Shown here one piece after another: positions 1 to 9,430 of a DNA stretch of 64,000 bases (its first letter is position 1; every line of letters starts with the position of its first letter). The notes beneath the pieces were generated by a model. The model was not told the origin of the DNA and did no database searches. It saw nothing but the letters and a program-made list of their open reading frames with translations. Both the position numbers and the translations under genes were made by a program. The DNA comes from Nocardia sp. NRRL S-836 (lineage in GTDB: Bacteria > Actinomycetota > Actinomycetes > Mycobacteriales > Pseudonocardiaceae), in assembly GCF_001279525.1 (NCBI RefSeq), contig NZ_LGDY01000099.1, forward strand, positions 37,020 through 101,019. Direction: 5' to 3'.

Positions 1-1
1 C

Positions 2-508
2 GAGCCCAAGGTCGCCCAGAGGTTGCAGCTGTCGTCGTACACAGAGGACATGCGGGCCCAGGGTCGCGTGCCGTCGTCGAAGCTGATCGAGGCCTCGGAG
101 ATGCCCGCGGAGGCGGAGCTGGCCCGGCTGCTCGGCGTGCGTCCCGGCGCCAAGGTGCTGCGGCTGCACCGGCTGCGCCTGGCCGACAACGAGCCGATGG
201 CGATCGAGACGACCCACCTCGCGCTGGGCCGGTTCCGCGGCCTGCGCCGCTACCTGGCGCCCGGTGCCTCGCTGTACCAGGTGCTGTCGGAGCGGTTCGG
301 CGTCGAGATGGGACACGCGGAGGAGACCATCGAGACCGCGCTGGCCTCGCCGGAGGAGGCCGAGCTGCTCGGCGCGGACATCGGCCTGCCGATGCTGCTG
401 CTGTCGCGGCACTCGTTCGACACCGAGGGCAGCCCGATCGAGTGGGTGCGCTCGGTCTACCGCGGCGACCGGTACAAGTTCGTCGCCACGCTGAACCGGC
501 CGTCCTGA
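2..508 (+). CDS. dasR: GntR/HutC-family regulator DasR, 5'-truncated by the window edge
   Basis: Only the C-terminal 168 residues are present; the frame is open to the left edge, so the winged-helix DNA-binding domain lies outside. What remains is the end of the linker and a complete UTRA effector domain, with the stretches [31 protein letters not shown] and [16 protein letters not shown]. From memory these match Streptomyces DasR closely. DasR is the repressor of chitin and N-acetylglucosamine uptake and responds to glucosamine-6-phosphate or related phosphosugars. The assignment is supported inside the window by two dre-like operators (44194-44207 and 44856-44870) beside a sugar ABC importer and a hexosaminidase. 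In Streptomyces dasR sits next to dasABC; here it is about 44 kb away. A different HutC-type regulator cannot be excluded without the N-terminus. Confidence 0.85.
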   Translation, partial: EPKVAQRLQLSSYTEDMRAQGRVPSSKLIEASEMPAEAELARLLGVRPGAKVLRLHRLRLADNEPMAIETTHLALGRFRGLRRYLAPGASLYQVLSERFGVEMGHAEETIETALASPEEAELLGADIGLPMLLLSRHSFDTEGSPIEWVRSVYRGDRYKFVATLNRPS

Positions 509-518
509 GCGGCCGCGC

Positions 519-1979
519 ATGATCGCCTGGGGGACGCCACGCGCCCGCGCGGTGCTGGCCACCACGATCCTCGGCTCCGGCATGGCGATGCTCGACGGGA
601 CGATCGTCAACGTCGCCCTGCCCCGCATCGGCGCGGAGTTCAGCGCGTCGGTCACCGACCTGCAGTGGATCCTCAACGGCTACATGCTCGCGCTGGCCTC
701 GCTGATCCTGGTCGCCGGCTCGCTCGGTGACCGCTTCGGCCGCCGCCGGGTCTACGTGGTCGGCGTGGTCTGGTTCGGCGTCGCCTCGTTGCTGTGCGGC
801 GTGGCGTGGGACGTGCCGGTGCTGGTCGCGGCACGGGTGCTGCAGGGCGTGGGCGCGGCGTTGCTGACGCCGGGAGCGCTCGCGATCCTGCAGTCGTCGT
901 TCAACCGGGAGGACCGGTCACGGGCGATCGGCGCCTGGTCGGGGCTGTCCGGTGTGGCCACGGCGATCGGGCCGTTCGTCGGCGGGCTGCTGGTGCAGGC
1001 CTGGTCGTGGCGGCTCGCGTTCCTGGTGAACCTGCCGGTCGCGGCGCTGTGCGTGTTCCTCGCGCTGCGCTCGGTGCCGGAGTCGCGCGACGAGACCGCG
1101 GGCCACCCGAACTACCTCAGCGCGCTGGTCGGGGCGGTGGGCCTCGCGTTGCTCACCGGCGGTCTGGTCGAGCAGTCGTACCCGGTGGCGGCCCTCGGGC
1201 TGGTCGCGATGATCGCGTTCGGCGTGGTCCAGGTGCGTTCGCACGACCCGCTGGTGCCGCCGGAGCTGTTCCGCGACCGCACGTTCCTGGTGGCGAACCT
1301 GCTGACGTTCCTGGTCTACGCGGCGCTCGGCGGCGTGATGGTGCTGCTGGTGCTCCAGCTGCAGGTGTCGCTGGGCTACTCGCCGACGGCGTCCGGCCTG
1401 GCCAGCGTGCCGATCACGATCATCATGCTGCTGGCGTCGTCCACCTCGGGCAAGATCGCCCAGCGCTACGGCCCCCGCTGGCAGCTGATCCTCGGGCCGA
1501 TCGTCGTGGGCCTGGGCATGCTGCTGCTGCGCAACGCCGAACCCGGCGCGGACTACCTGACCGGTGTGCTGCCGGGCGTGCTGGTGTTCGGCCTCGGCCT
1601 GGCCGCGGTGGTCGCACCGGTCACCGCGACCGTGCTCGCCTCGGCACCCGACCACCACGCGGGCGTCGCGTCCGGCGTGAACAACGCCGTGGCACGCACC
1701 GGGAGCCTGCTCGCGATGGCCGTGCTGCCCGCCGCCGTGGGCCTCGTGGGCGACGACTACGCCGACCCGGCGGTGATGACCTTGGGCTGGCGGATGGCGC
1801 TGGTGCTGTGCGCGGTGGCGGCGATCATCGGCGGCCTGCTCGCGTTCGGCGTGGACAACCGCGTGCTGGCCACCGACCACGAGCAGCCGGACAACCCGCA
1901 CCCCGGCGACTGCCTGCACTGCGGCGTCGAGGGACCGCCGACGCACGTCCGGTCAGGCGGCGAGAAGGCGCGCCAGTAG
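519..1979 (+). CDS. MFS drug exporter, DHA2 (EmrB/QacA) type, 14 TM segments
   Basis: This is a 486-residue polytopic membrane protein of the DHA2 family, which exports drugs and other hydrophobic compounds using the proton gradient. The N-terminus carries the motif MLDGTIVNVALP of TM1, the family motif A (GSLGDRFGRRRVY) follows near residue 75, and the length fits 14 membrane segments. It starts 10 bp after dasR on the same strand, so the two may be cotranscribed. The substrate cannot be read from sequence. The C-terminal tail is hydrophilic with a CLHC pair. Its 3' end overlaps the convergent dehydratase gene by 27 bp, leaving no room for a separate terminator. Confidence 0.85.
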   Translation: MIAWGTPRARAVLATTILGSGMAMLDGTIVNVALPRIGAEFSASVTDLQWILNGYMLALASLILVAGSLGDRFGRRRVYVVGVVWFGVASLLCGVAWDVPVLVAARVLQGVGAALLTPGALAILQSSFNREDRSRAIGAWSGLSGVATAIGPFVGGLLVQAWSWRLAFLVNLPVAALCVFLALRSVPESRDETAGHPNYLSALVGAVGLALLTGGLVEQSYPVAALGLVAMIAFGVVQVRSHDPLVPPELFRDRTFLVANLLTFLVYAALGGVMVLLVLQLQVSLGYSPTASGLASVPITIIMLLASSTSGKIAQRYGPRWQLILGPIVVGLGMLLLRNAEPGADYLTGVLPGVLVFGLGLAAVVAPVTATVLASAPDHHAGVASGVNNAVARTGSLLAMAVLPAAVGLVGDDYADPAVMTLGWRMALVLCAVAAIIGGLLAFGVDNRVLATDHEQPDNPHPGDCLHCGVEGPPTHVRSGGEKARQ

Positions 1980-2867
1980 CGCGGGGTCGATGTTGCCGCC
2001 GGACACGACGGCGACACCGGTCCCCGCACCGGCCAGCTTGGCCAGCGCGGCCACCGCCACCGCACCACTGGGCTCGGCGACCAGCCGCGCCTGCCTGGCC
2101 AGGGCCGCCACCGCGCCGAGGATCTCCTCCTCGGTCACGGTGACCACGTCGTCGACGTACGCGCTGATGTGCGCCCACGTCAGCTCCGACGGCTCGTCCC
2201 GCAACGCGTCGGCGACCGTCCGGGCCCGTTCCACCGGGTCCCACCGCACCAGCTGGCCCGCCCGCAGCGACGCCGCGACGTCCCCGGCCAGCGCGGGCTC
2301 GGCGCCGATCACCCGCACCTCCGGCTTGATCGACTTGATCGCGGTGGCCACCCCGGAGATCAGCCCGCCACCGGACATCGGCACCACGACGACGTCGGCG
2401 GACGGCAGGTCGGCCAGCACCTCCAGCCCGATGGTGCCCTGACCGGCGATCACGTCCGGGTGGTCGAACGGCGGGATCAGCGCCGCGCCGCGTTCGGCGA
2501 CGAGCTCCTCCGCCCGTTGCACCCGCTCGGTGATCCCGACGATGAAGACCTCCGCGCCCAGCGCGCGGGTGGCCTCGACCTTGACCTCCGGCGTGTTCGA
2601 CGGCATCACGATCGCGGCCGGCACCCCGTGCAGCCGGGCCGCGTACGCGACGGCCTGCGCGTGGTTGCCGCTGGAGTACGCCACCACGCCGCGGGAGCGG
2701 TCCTCCAGTCGCGCCAGCGCGTTGAGCGCACCGCGCAGCTTGAAGGCGCCGATCGGCTGCAACGACTCCGGCTTGAGCCACCCGGACCCGAACGGCAGCA
2801 ACGGCGTGCGCACCACGTGCGGCGCGATCACCTCGGCCGCCGCCCGGATCGATGAGAGCGTGATCAT
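1953..2867 (-). CDS. Threonine/serine dehydratase-like PLP enzyme, copy 1
   Basis: This is a 304-residue fold-type II PLP enzyme of the threonine ammonia-lyase/serine racemase group. It has the Schiff-base lysine motif GAFKLRGA near residue 45, the SSGNHAQAVAYAA phosphate and substrate loop, the glycine-rich PLP-phosphate loop PMSGGGLISG, and a C-terminal VVSGGN. It lacks the ACT-like regulatory domain of long IlvA, so it resembles catabolic or short-form dehydratases. The ATG at 2867 was chosen because it gives the conserved N-terminus ITLSSIRAAAEVIAPHVVRTPLL and an ATGA overlap with the upstream paralog. The two genes therefore form a translationally coupled tandem pair. Substrate (Thr, Ser or a 3-hydroxyaspartate-like compound) is not decidable here. 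Confidence 0.85.
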   Translation of the reverse strand: MITLSSIRAAAEVIAPHVVRTPLLPFGSGWLKPESLQPIGAFKLRGALNALARLEDRSRGVVAYSSGNHAQAVAYAARLHGVPAAIVMPSNTPEVKVEATRALGAEVFIVGITERVQRAEELVAERGAALIPPFDHPDVIAGQGTIGLEVLADLPSADVVVVPMSGGGLISGVATAIKSIKPEVRVIGAEPALAGDVAASLRAGQLVRWDPVERARTVADALRDEPSELTWAHISAYVDDVVTVTEEEILGAVAALARQARLVAEPSGAVAVAALAKLAGAGTGVAVVSGGNIDPALLARLLAA

Positions 2868-3793
2868 CCGAGGATCGACGCGAGCAGCGCGGGCTCGATG
2901 TTGCCGCCGGACACCACCGCGACCGTCTTGCCCTCCGGCAGCGACCGGTTCAGGTACGCCGCGACGACCGTGGCACCGGACGTCTCGGACACCACGCGGG
3001 TGCGCCGCACGAGCTGCCGCACGGCGTCGCGGATCTCGTCCTCGGACACGGTGACGATGTCGTCCACGTACTCCTTGATGTGCGCCCACGTCAGATCGGA
3101 CGGCTCCGCGCGCAGCCCGTCGGCGCTCGTGCGGGCGCGGTCGTGCGCGTCCCACCGCACCAGCTCGCCGGCGTGCAGCGACGCCGCGGCGTCACCGGCC
3201 AGCTCCGGCTCGACACCGATCACGCGGGCGTTGGGGCACAACGCCTTCACGGCCACGGCAACACCGGAGATCAGCCCGCCGCCGCTCACCGGCACCAGCA
3301 CCGTGGCCACGTCCGGCAGGTCCTCGCAGATCTCCAGGCCGACCGTGCCCTGCCCGGCGATCACGTCGAAGTGGTCGAACGGCGGGATCAGCGTGGCACC
3401 GCGTTCCTCGACCAGCTCGGCCGCGCGCGACTCCCGTTCGGTGATGCCGACGACGAACACCTCGGCACCGTGCGCGCGCGTCGCGTCGATCTTGAGCTGC
3501 GGCGTGTTCTCCGGGACGACGATCGCGGCCGGCATGCCGAGCAGCTTGGCCGCGTACGCCACGGCCTGCGCGTGGTTACCGCTCGAATACGCCACGACAC
3601 CGCGCGCACGGTCCTCGGAAGCTATGCGGGACAACGCGTTCGTGGCACCGCGTTGCTTGAACGCGCCGATCGGCTGCAGGTTCTCCGGCTTGATCCACAG
3701 CGAGGAGTCGAAGGCCAGCAACGGGGTGCGGACGACGTGGGGGGCGATCGCGGCGGCGGCCGCGCGGATGTCCTCGATGGTCACCAGGCGCAT
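2864..3793 (-). CDS. Threonine/serine dehydratase-like PLP enzyme, copy 2
   Basis: This 309-residue paralog of the downstream gene shares the same motif order: the PLP lysine in GAFKQRGA, SSGNHAQAVAYAA, PVSGGGLISG and VVSGGN. The ATG at 3793 gives an N-terminus collinear with copy 1. Its stop overlaps the next start by four bases (ATGA). The two proteins align along their whole length, which points to a local tandem duplication followed by divergence. The ligand-contacting region after the lysine differs modestly (ATNALSRIASED against ALNALARLEDRS). No ACT domain is present. It may be a regulatory, specificity or heteromeric partner of copy 1; the sequence does not say which. Confidence 0.85.
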   Translation of the reverse strand: MRLVTIEDIRAAAAAIAPHVVRTPLLAFDSSLWIKPENLQPIGAFKQRGATNALSRIASEDRARGVVAYSSGNHAQAVAYAAKLLGMPAAIVVPENTPQLKIDATRAHGAEVFVVGITERESRAAELVEERGATLIPPFDHFDVIAGQGTVGLEICEDLPDVATVLVPVSGGGLISGVAVAVKALCPNARVIGVEPELAGDAAASLHAGELVRWDAHDRARTSADGLRAEPSDLTWAHIKEYVDDIVTVSEDEIRDAVRQLVRRTRVVSETSGATVVAAYLNRSLPEGKTVAVVSGGNIEPALLASILG

Positions 3794-3856
3794 GCGTCGA
3801 TGATGCACGTCACGGGGGCCCAACCGGTGAACTGTGCCCAACGTCCTACGTGTGTC

Positions 3857-4375
3857 ATGGCTGATAAGGAGAAGATCACCCCCGTCAAGCTCGTCGCGAG
3901 CGTGCTCGCCGCCGTCACCGCGGCCGTGCTGAGCCTGCGCCTCAACGTGGTCGGCACGATCATCGGCGCGGTCCTCGCGAGTGTCGTCACCACCGTGGGA
4001 GCGGTGCTCTACCAACGGTCGATGGAACGCGAGAAGCGCTGGCAGGTCATCGTCGTCGGCGGTCTGCTCGCCTTCGTCGTCGCCGTTCTCGCCGTCACGA
4101 GCGTCCAGCTCGTCTCCGGCACACCGATCGGGCCCGTGCAGAAACCGGAGAAGTCGGAGCGGTCGGAGCCCGCCGAACCGCAGAAAACGGTCACCCGCAC
4201 CGAAACCAGCACACCGCCGCCCACCGAGACGGTCACCGTCACCGTCCCTCCCGGCACGTCCGGACAGTCGCCGACCGAAAGCACCACGACCACTGCGCCG
4301 ACCACCACGACGTCGGATGCGCGGCAGTCGACCGGCGGCTCGGCGCCTCCGACCACGACCCAACCCATTCGGTGA
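3857..4375 (+). CDS. Small membrane protein with Thr/Pro-rich extracytoplasmic tail
   Basis: This is a 172-residue protein of unknown function. It has two hydrophobic stretches, at about residues 10-50 (LASVLAAVTAAVLSLRLNVVG onward, possibly two segments) and about residues 64-88. They are followed by a low-complexity tail rich in Thr, Pro, Glu and Ser (roughly residues 95-172), as is typical of cell-wall-spanning linkers in actinobacteria. A short basic loop (YQRSMEREKRW) separates the hydrophobic blocks. No catalytic motif was recognised. It is divergent from the dehydratase pair, with a 63-bp shared promoter gap. Function is unassigned. Confidence 0.7.
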   Translation: MADKEKITPVKLVASVLAAVTAAVLSLRLNVVGTIIGAVLASVVTTVGAVLYQRSMEREKRWQVIVVGGLLAFVVAVLAVTSVQLVSGTPIGPVQKPEKSERSEPAEPQKTVTRTETSTPPPTETVTVTVPPGTSGQSPTESTTTTAPTTTTSDARQSTGGSAPPTTTQPIR

Positions 4376-4550
4376 TCACGTCACTACTTTGAGCGATAGT
4401 TAACTGTCAATTGCTACGCACCGCAGTTGATCTGTCGTGAGCTGTGACACACTTCGTCCACAGTCGGGTTCGAGCGTCATAGGTAACAGGCTGGTAACGT
4501 CACTCGAACGGGCGAAAGTTTAGCTCCGAAAGAGACTGAAGGAGGGTGCG

Positions 4551-4664
4551 ATGCGGCTCGTGGACGAACCACTGGAGCGCAGTGCCCTCGGCCGAGAGGC
4601 CGGAAACGGAGGAGTGGGAGGGGTGGGGCGACCCCTGCCGCCGCCCCACCACCCGTCCCCCTAG
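4551..4664 (+). CDS. Candidate 37-residue leader peptide upstream of the S1 protease
   Basis: This short ORF starts at ATG 4551, five bases after a near-perfect Shine-Dalgarno (GAAGGAGGG, 4538-4545), and ends at TAG 4662-4664. The peptide begins MRLVDEPLERSALGREAGNG and ends in a Gly/Val then Pro/His-rich tail (RPLPPPHHPSP). Its 3' half contains the first of two hairpins, and its stop lies just before the second. The following gene is the secreted protease, 70 bp downstream. The strong ribosome site and the arrangement suggest a translated leader that couples ribosome progress to folding of the downstream RNA. It has no recognised homolog here and could also be a small secreted or antimicrobial peptide, although no signal sequence is visible. 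Confidence 0.5.
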   Translation: MRLVDEPLERSALGREAGNGGVGGVGRPLPPPHHPSP

Positions 4665-4701
4665 AGCCCCCGAGAGAGGTCCCTGCAACCGATCTCTCGG
4701 G
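4622..4701 (+). promoter_or_regulatory. Two tandem RNA hairpins in the protease leader
   Basis: The first stem pairs 4622-4630 (GGTGGGGCG) with 4642-4650 (CGCCCCACC), nine perfect base pairs inside the leader ORF. The second pairs 4669-4677 (CCCGAGAGA) with 4693-4701 (TCTCTCGGG), nine perfect base pairs, ending about 33 bp before the protease ATG. Neither is followed by a T-run, so they are more likely mRNA-structure or translational-control elements than classical terminators. The rest of the 4376-4734 gap shows no other gene. Confidence 0.5.
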
Positions 4702-4734
4702 TTCCCCTGCACCCGAAAGTGAGGGAGACGTCTG

Positions 4735-5889
4735 ATGAACCGCACGAGTGCGGCCCGTGTAACCGGTGCCGTTCTGCTGGCCACCGGAGTCGTGACTGCT
4801 CTCAGCGTACCGGCGTTTGGCGCGCCTGCCGCGCCGGTCGGCGGAACTGGTTCCGATACGGAGAGCTACTCGGCCGAGTTGCTCCAAGCGGTCCAGCGTG
4901 ATTTGGGCCTGAACGCTGACCAGGCACGCGTCCGGTTGGCCTCTGACCTCAAGTCGAGCGAAATCGCGGAGCAGGCGAAGGCCACTCTGGGCGACGCGTT
5001 CGGTGGTGCCTGGATCGACCAGACGAGCGGCAGACTGACCGTCGCCGTGACCAGGTCGGGACTCTCCGTGACCGGCGCGGACACCAAGGTCGTCAAGAAC
5101 TCGCTCACCCAGCTCAACGGCACCAAGTCGGTCCTCGACCTGATGAGCGCTCCTCAGTCGATCGCCGCGTGGCGCGTGGACGAGAAGTCGAACAGCGTCG
5201 TGATCGAGGTCAACAAGAACACCAGGGACGCCGCGGCGGAGAAGTTCATCGCCACCGCGAAGTCGCTCAACCCGGCCGTCGCGGTCGAGGAGGTCACCGA
5301 GAACGCCAAGCCGCTGTACGACCTGCGTGGTGGCGACGCCATCTACATGGGCAGCGGCGGCCGGTGCTCACTCGGCTTCTCGGTCAGCGGCGGCTTCGTG
5401 ACCGCGGGCCACTGCGGCACCACCGGCACCTCGGTGTCCGGCTACAACCGCGTGGCGGCCGGCACGTTCGCCGGCTCGACGTTCCCCGGCAACGACTACT
5501 CCTGGGTGCGCACCAACTCCAACTGGACCCCGCGTCCGTGGGTCAACCGCTACAACGGCACCAACGTGACCATCCAGGGCTCCACCGTGGCCGCGATCGG
5601 CGCACAGATCTGCCGTTCGGGTTCCACGACCGGCTGGCACTGCGGCACGGTCCAGGCCTACAACCAGACCGTGAACTACCCGCAGGGCACCGTCCGCGGC
5701 CTCACGCGCACCAACGTGTGCGCGGAGCCCGGTGACTCCGGTGGTTCGTGGGTGGCGGGCTCCGGCTTCGGCCAGGCCCAGGGCGTCACGTCCGGTGGCT
5801 CCGGCAACTGCACCTCCGGCGGCACCACGTACTTCCAGCCGGTCAACCCGATCCTGTCGCGCTACGGCCTCACCCTGACCCGCGGCTAG
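4735..5889 (+). CDS. Secreted S1-family serine protease (alpha-lytic/streptogrisin type) with propeptide
   Basis: This is a 384-residue pre-pro-protease. An N-terminal signal peptide (to about residue 30, ending FGAPAAP) is followed by a propeptide of the alpha-lytic protease type (about residues 40-200) that normally acts as a folding chaperone and is cleaved off. The mature chymotrypsin-fold domain starts near residue 202. The catalytic triad is visible as His226 (TAGHC), Asp254 (GNDYSW) and Ser335 (GDSGGS). Paired Cys residues flank the active-site elements, as in streptogrisins. It is expected to be extracellular and to degrade proteins for nutrition or development. A leader ORF and hairpins precede it, and a strong hairpin terminator follows at 5910-5942. 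Confidence 0.93.
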   Translation: MNRTSAARVTGAVLLATGVVTALSVPAFGAPAAPVGGTGSDTESYSAELLQAVQRDLGLNADQARVRLASDLKSSEIAEQAKATLGDAFGGAWIDQTSGRLTVAVTRSGLSVTGADTKVVKNSLTQLNGTKSVLDLMSAPQSIAAWRVDEKSNSVVIEVNKNTRDAAAEKFIATAKSLNPAVAVEEVTENAKPLYDLRGGDAIYMGSGGRCSLGFSVSGGFVTAGHCGTTGTSVSGYNRVAAGTFAGSTFPGNDYSWVRTNSNWTPRPWVNRYNGTNVTIQGSTVAAIGAQICRSGSTTGWHCGTVQAYNQTVNYPQGTVRGLTRTNVCAEPGDSGGSWVAGSGFGQAQGVTSGGSGNCTSGGTTYFQPVNPILSRYGLTLTRG

Positions 5890-5909
5890 ATCCTCCAGCT
5901 CCACCCGTG

Positions 5910-5942
5910 AAGCGCCGTGACACCACTGGTGTCGCGGCGCTT
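5910..5942 (+). terminator. Hairpin terminator after the protease gene
   Basis: The arms 5910-5924 (AAGCGCCGTGACACC) and 5928-5942 (GGTGTCGCGGCGCTT) form a 15-bp stem with one U-G wobble and a 3-nt loop, followed by TTT. It lies between the protease stop and the convergent dioxygenase stop and could serve both strands. Confidence 0.8.
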
Positions 5943-5955
5943 TCCGGTTGCGCGG

Positions 5956-6717
5956 CTAGCTGAACTGCACCGACCGCTTCGACAGCCCGTACCAGAAGCC
6001 GTCGACGCTGGTGCGGGCCTTCTCGTCGCTGGCCGCCCCCAGCGCCACGAACAACGGCGCGAAGTGCTCGGTCCGCGGGTGCGCGATGCCGGCCGCGGGC
6101 GCCTTCACCTGGAAGTCCAGCAACGCGTCCACGTCACCGGCCGCCAGCTGCCGGTGTGCCCAGTCGTCGAACTCCCGCGACCACGACGGCGGCGCGTAGT
6201 CCGGTCCGGCCGGGAAGTTCACGCAGCTCAGGTTGTGCGTCATGAACCCGCTGCCGACGATCAGGACGTTCTGCTCCCGCAGCGGCGCGAGCTTGCGCCC
6301 GATCCCGTGCAGCTCACGCGGGTCGAGCGTGGGCATCGACAGCTGGAGCACCGGCACATCCGCGTCCGGGAACATCTCCTTCAGCGGCACGTACGCGCCG
6401 TGGTCCAGCCCGCGCTGCTCGTCCTGCCGAACGTGGCCGCCGAGCAGCTTGCGCACGTCCCGCGCCAGGCCGGGTGCGCCCGGTGCGGCGTAGGTGACGT
6501 CGTAGTAGCGCTGCGGGAAGCCCCAGAAGTCGTAGACCAGCGGAACGGTCTCGGTGGCACCGATCGTCGTCGGCGCCTCCTCCCAGTGCGCGGAGACCAC
6601 GAGCACGGCCTCCGGGCGCGGGAGCGTGGCGGACCAGTCCTTGAGCTCTCTGGTCCACGTGGCGTCATCGGCCAGCGGGGGTGCCCCGTGGCTCAGGTAC
6701 AGCACTGGTGCGCTCAC
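5956..6717 (-). CDS. DODA-type extradiol aromatic ring-opening dioxygenase (LigB fold, YgiD-like)
   Basis: This 253-residue protein belongs to the class III extradiol dioxygenase family that includes plant DOPA 4,5-dioxygenase and E. coli YgiD. These are metal-dependent enzymes cleaving catechol-type rings. Visible motifs are YLSHGAPP at the N-terminus (first metal His), VVSAHWE (second His), and GSGFMTHNLS (third His region), with DHGAYVPLKEMFP in the middle. Length and motif spacing match the family. Bacterial members often sit near a MarR-type regulator; two AT-rich palindromes lie just upstream of the start (6740-6773) inside the 3' end of thiE. The natural substrate is unknown. Confidence 0.88.
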   Translation of the reverse strand: MSAPVLYLSHGAPPLADDATWTRELKDWSATLPRPEAVLVVSAHWEEAPTTIGATETVPLVYDFWGFPQRYYDVTYAAPGAPGLARDVRKLLGGHVRQDEQRGLDHGAYVPLKEMFPDADVPVLQLSMPTLDPRELHGIGRKLAPLREQNVLIVGSGFMTHNLSCVNFPAGPDYAPPSWSREFDDWAHRQLAAGDVDALLDFQVKAPAAGIAHPRTEHFAPLFVALGAASDEKARTSVDGFWYGLSKRSVQFS

Positions 6718-6739
6718 GGGTTCGAGCGTACGCCGAGTT

Positions 6740-6773
6740 GTTCAAATTTCAACGACTAAGTTCAAATTTGAAC
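6740..6773. promoter_or_regulatory. Tandem TTCAAATTTGAA-type palindromes (candidate repressor operator)
   Basis: Two 14-mers, GTTCAAATTTCAAC (6740-6753) and GTTCAAATTTGAAC (6760-6773, a perfect palindrome), have centres 20 bp apart, about two helical turns. They lie 23-56 bp upstream of the dioxygenase ATG and overlap the last codons of thiE. They are strikingly AT-rich for this genome. The arrangement fits a dimeric winged-helix (MarR- or HxlR-like) operator controlling the dioxygenase; the regulator is not identified. Confidence 0.55.
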
Positions 6774-7387
6774 GATTCGGCCGCGGCCTTCGGGTCCTCG
6801 GCGTCGGTGATGGCCCGCACGACGACCACGCGCGTCGCCCCCGCGGCCGTGACCTCGTGCAGGTTCCCCAGGTCGATGCCGCCGATCGCGAACCACGGCC
6901 GCGCGCTCGTCGTGGCCCTGACCAGGTCCAGTCCCGGCGCCGGGCGGCCGGGCTTGGTCGGCGTCGACCAGCACGGTCCGGTGCAGAAGTAGTCGACGCC
7001 GGGCTCGTCGGCCGCGGCCCGCATCTGGTCGACGTCGTGGGTGGACCGGCCGATCACCGGGCCGTCGCCGATGATCGCGCGCGCCAGCGGCACCGGCAGG
7101 TCGTCCTGGCCCAGGTGCAGCACGTCGGCGTCCACGGCGTGCGCGATGTCCGCGCGGTCGTTGACGGCCAGCAGCTTCCCGTGGCGCGCGGTGGCTTCCG
7201 CGAGCACCTCGATCGCCGCGAGCTCCTGCCTGGCCTCCAGCGACTTGTCCCGCAGCTGGATGATGTCGACGCCACCGGCGAGGGCGGCGTCCGCGAACTC
7301 GGCCAGGTCGGGCCGGTCCGGCGTGCAGAGGTACAGCGTCGCGTCGGCGAGTCGTTGCCTGATCAGGTTTCCGTCGAGTCCTGGCAC
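6749..7387 (-). CDS. thiE: Thiamine-phosphate synthase
   Basis: This 212-residue TIM-barrel enzyme joins HMP-pyrophosphate to the thiazole phosphate to make thiamine monophosphate. Family motifs are clear: IIQLRDKSL (substrate loop), [31 protein letters not shown], and [11 protein letters not shown] with the pyrophosphate-binding glycine region. It is divergent from thiO, with the TPP riboswitch of thiO in the 123-bp gap. Its own leader shows no second aptamer. The last residues (SFKFELSR) are encoded by the AT-rich palindromic element described separately, an unusual overlap of coding sequence and probable operator. Confidence 0.93.
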   Translation of the reverse strand: MPGLDGNLIRQRLADATLYLCTPDRPDLAEFADAALAGGVDIIQLRDKSLEARQELAAIEVLAEATARHGKLLAVNDRADIAHAVDADVLHLGQDDLPVPLARAIIGDGPVIGRSTHDVDQMRAAADEPGVDYFCTGPCWSTPTKPGRPAPGLDLVRATTSARPWFAIGGIDLGNLHEVTAAGATRVVVVRAITDAEDPKAAAESFKFELSR

Positions 7388-7422
7388 GCACGCACGTTAA
7401 CCGTTATGTTGAAGGCGGTCCG

Positions 7423-7510
7423 CACGGGAGCCTGGAGAACACCGGGCTGAGAGGGAGCGTGGTTCGCTCCGACCGTCGAACCTGATCCGGGTCATGCCGG
7501 CGCAGGGAGC
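7423..7510 (+). promoter_or_regulatory. TPP riboswitch (THI element) controlling thiOSG
   Basis: The conserved THI-box segments are all present: the 5' strand CACGGGAGCCTG, then GGGCTGAGAGGG, then GAACCTGATCCGGGTCATGC and CCGGCGCAGGGAGC. The closing 3' strand carries the GGGAG that would be the ribosome-binding site of thiO at GTG 7511. Ligand binding would therefore sequester the Shine-Dalgarno, implying translational control by thiamine pyrophosphate. Confidence 0.93.
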
Positions 7511-8472
7511 GTGAATGCCTTGAGCAGTGTGGAAGTGACCGTCCTCGGCGGCGGTGTCATCGGCCTGTCCGTCGCACTCGTCGCGGCACGGGCCGGCTAC
7601 TCGGTCTCGGTGTCCGACCACGGTTCCCCGCACGCGGGCTCACGGGTCGCGGGCGGCATGCTCGCACCGCTCACGGAGGCCTGGCCGGGCGAGGAAGCCG
7701 TGGTGGCGCAGGGTGTCGAGGCGCTGGCGATGTGGCCGGAGTTCGCCGCGTCGATCGGCGTCGAGCTGTTCACCGCGGGCACGCTGGCGGTCGGCACGTC
7801 CCCCGGCGACCTCACCGACCTGCGGCACGCCGGGCAGCTGCTGACCTCCCGCGAGATCCGCGCCTTCGAACCCTCACTGGGTCCCGCCGTGCGCGGCGGT
7901 GTGCACACGAACGACCTCGCCGTCGACAACCGCGCGCTGCTGTCCGCGCTGCGCAAGGCGTGCGGCGAGGCGGGCGTGCGGTCCGATGTGGACGGAAAGA
8001 TCAAGGTGATCGCGGCGGGGGCGTGGAGCGCGGGGCTGCACCCGGCGCTGCGGGACGTGGTCCGGCCGGTCAAGGGCGAGATCCTGCGCCTGACCCACCG
8101 GCCCGGCGCGTTGCCGCCGCCGAGACACACCATCCGCGCGCTGGTCCAGGGCCGTGCCGTCTACCTGGTGCCGCGCACGGACGGCGTGGTCGTCGGCGCC
8201 ACCCAGTACGAGGCCGGGTTCGACACCGACGTGACCGTCGCCGGCGTGCGGGATCTGCTGCGGGACGCGGAGGTCGTGCTCCCGGGCCTCGCGGAGTACG
8301 CGCTGACCGAGACCGCCGTCGGGTTCCGCGCGGGCAGCCCGGACAACGTCCCGGTGGTGCGCGTGCTCGAACCCGGCGTGATCGCCGCGACCGGCCACCA
8401 CCGCAACGGCCTGTTGCTGGCACCCCACACCGCGCGCGAGGTGCTGCGGCTGCTGCGTGAAGGAGGAACGTC

Positions 8473-8476
<4 letters not shown>
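7511..8476 (+). CDS. thiO: Glycine oxidase ThiO (FAD)
   Basis: This 321-residue FAD-dependent amine oxidase of the DAO family converts glycine to the iminoglycine needed for thiazole formation. The N-terminal dinucleotide-binding motif LGGGVIGLS is followed by SRVAGGMLAPLTEAWPGEE, typical of ThiO. The C-terminal signature GATQYEAGFDTDVT and TGHHRNGLLLAP line the flavin and substrate site. The middle (about residues 155-165) is somewhat short compared with B. subtilis ThiO. The GTG start at 7511 lies directly after the riboswitch. Its stop overlaps the thiS start (GTGA), so thiOSG form one operon. Confidence 0.92.
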
Positions 8477-9430
<954 letters not shown>

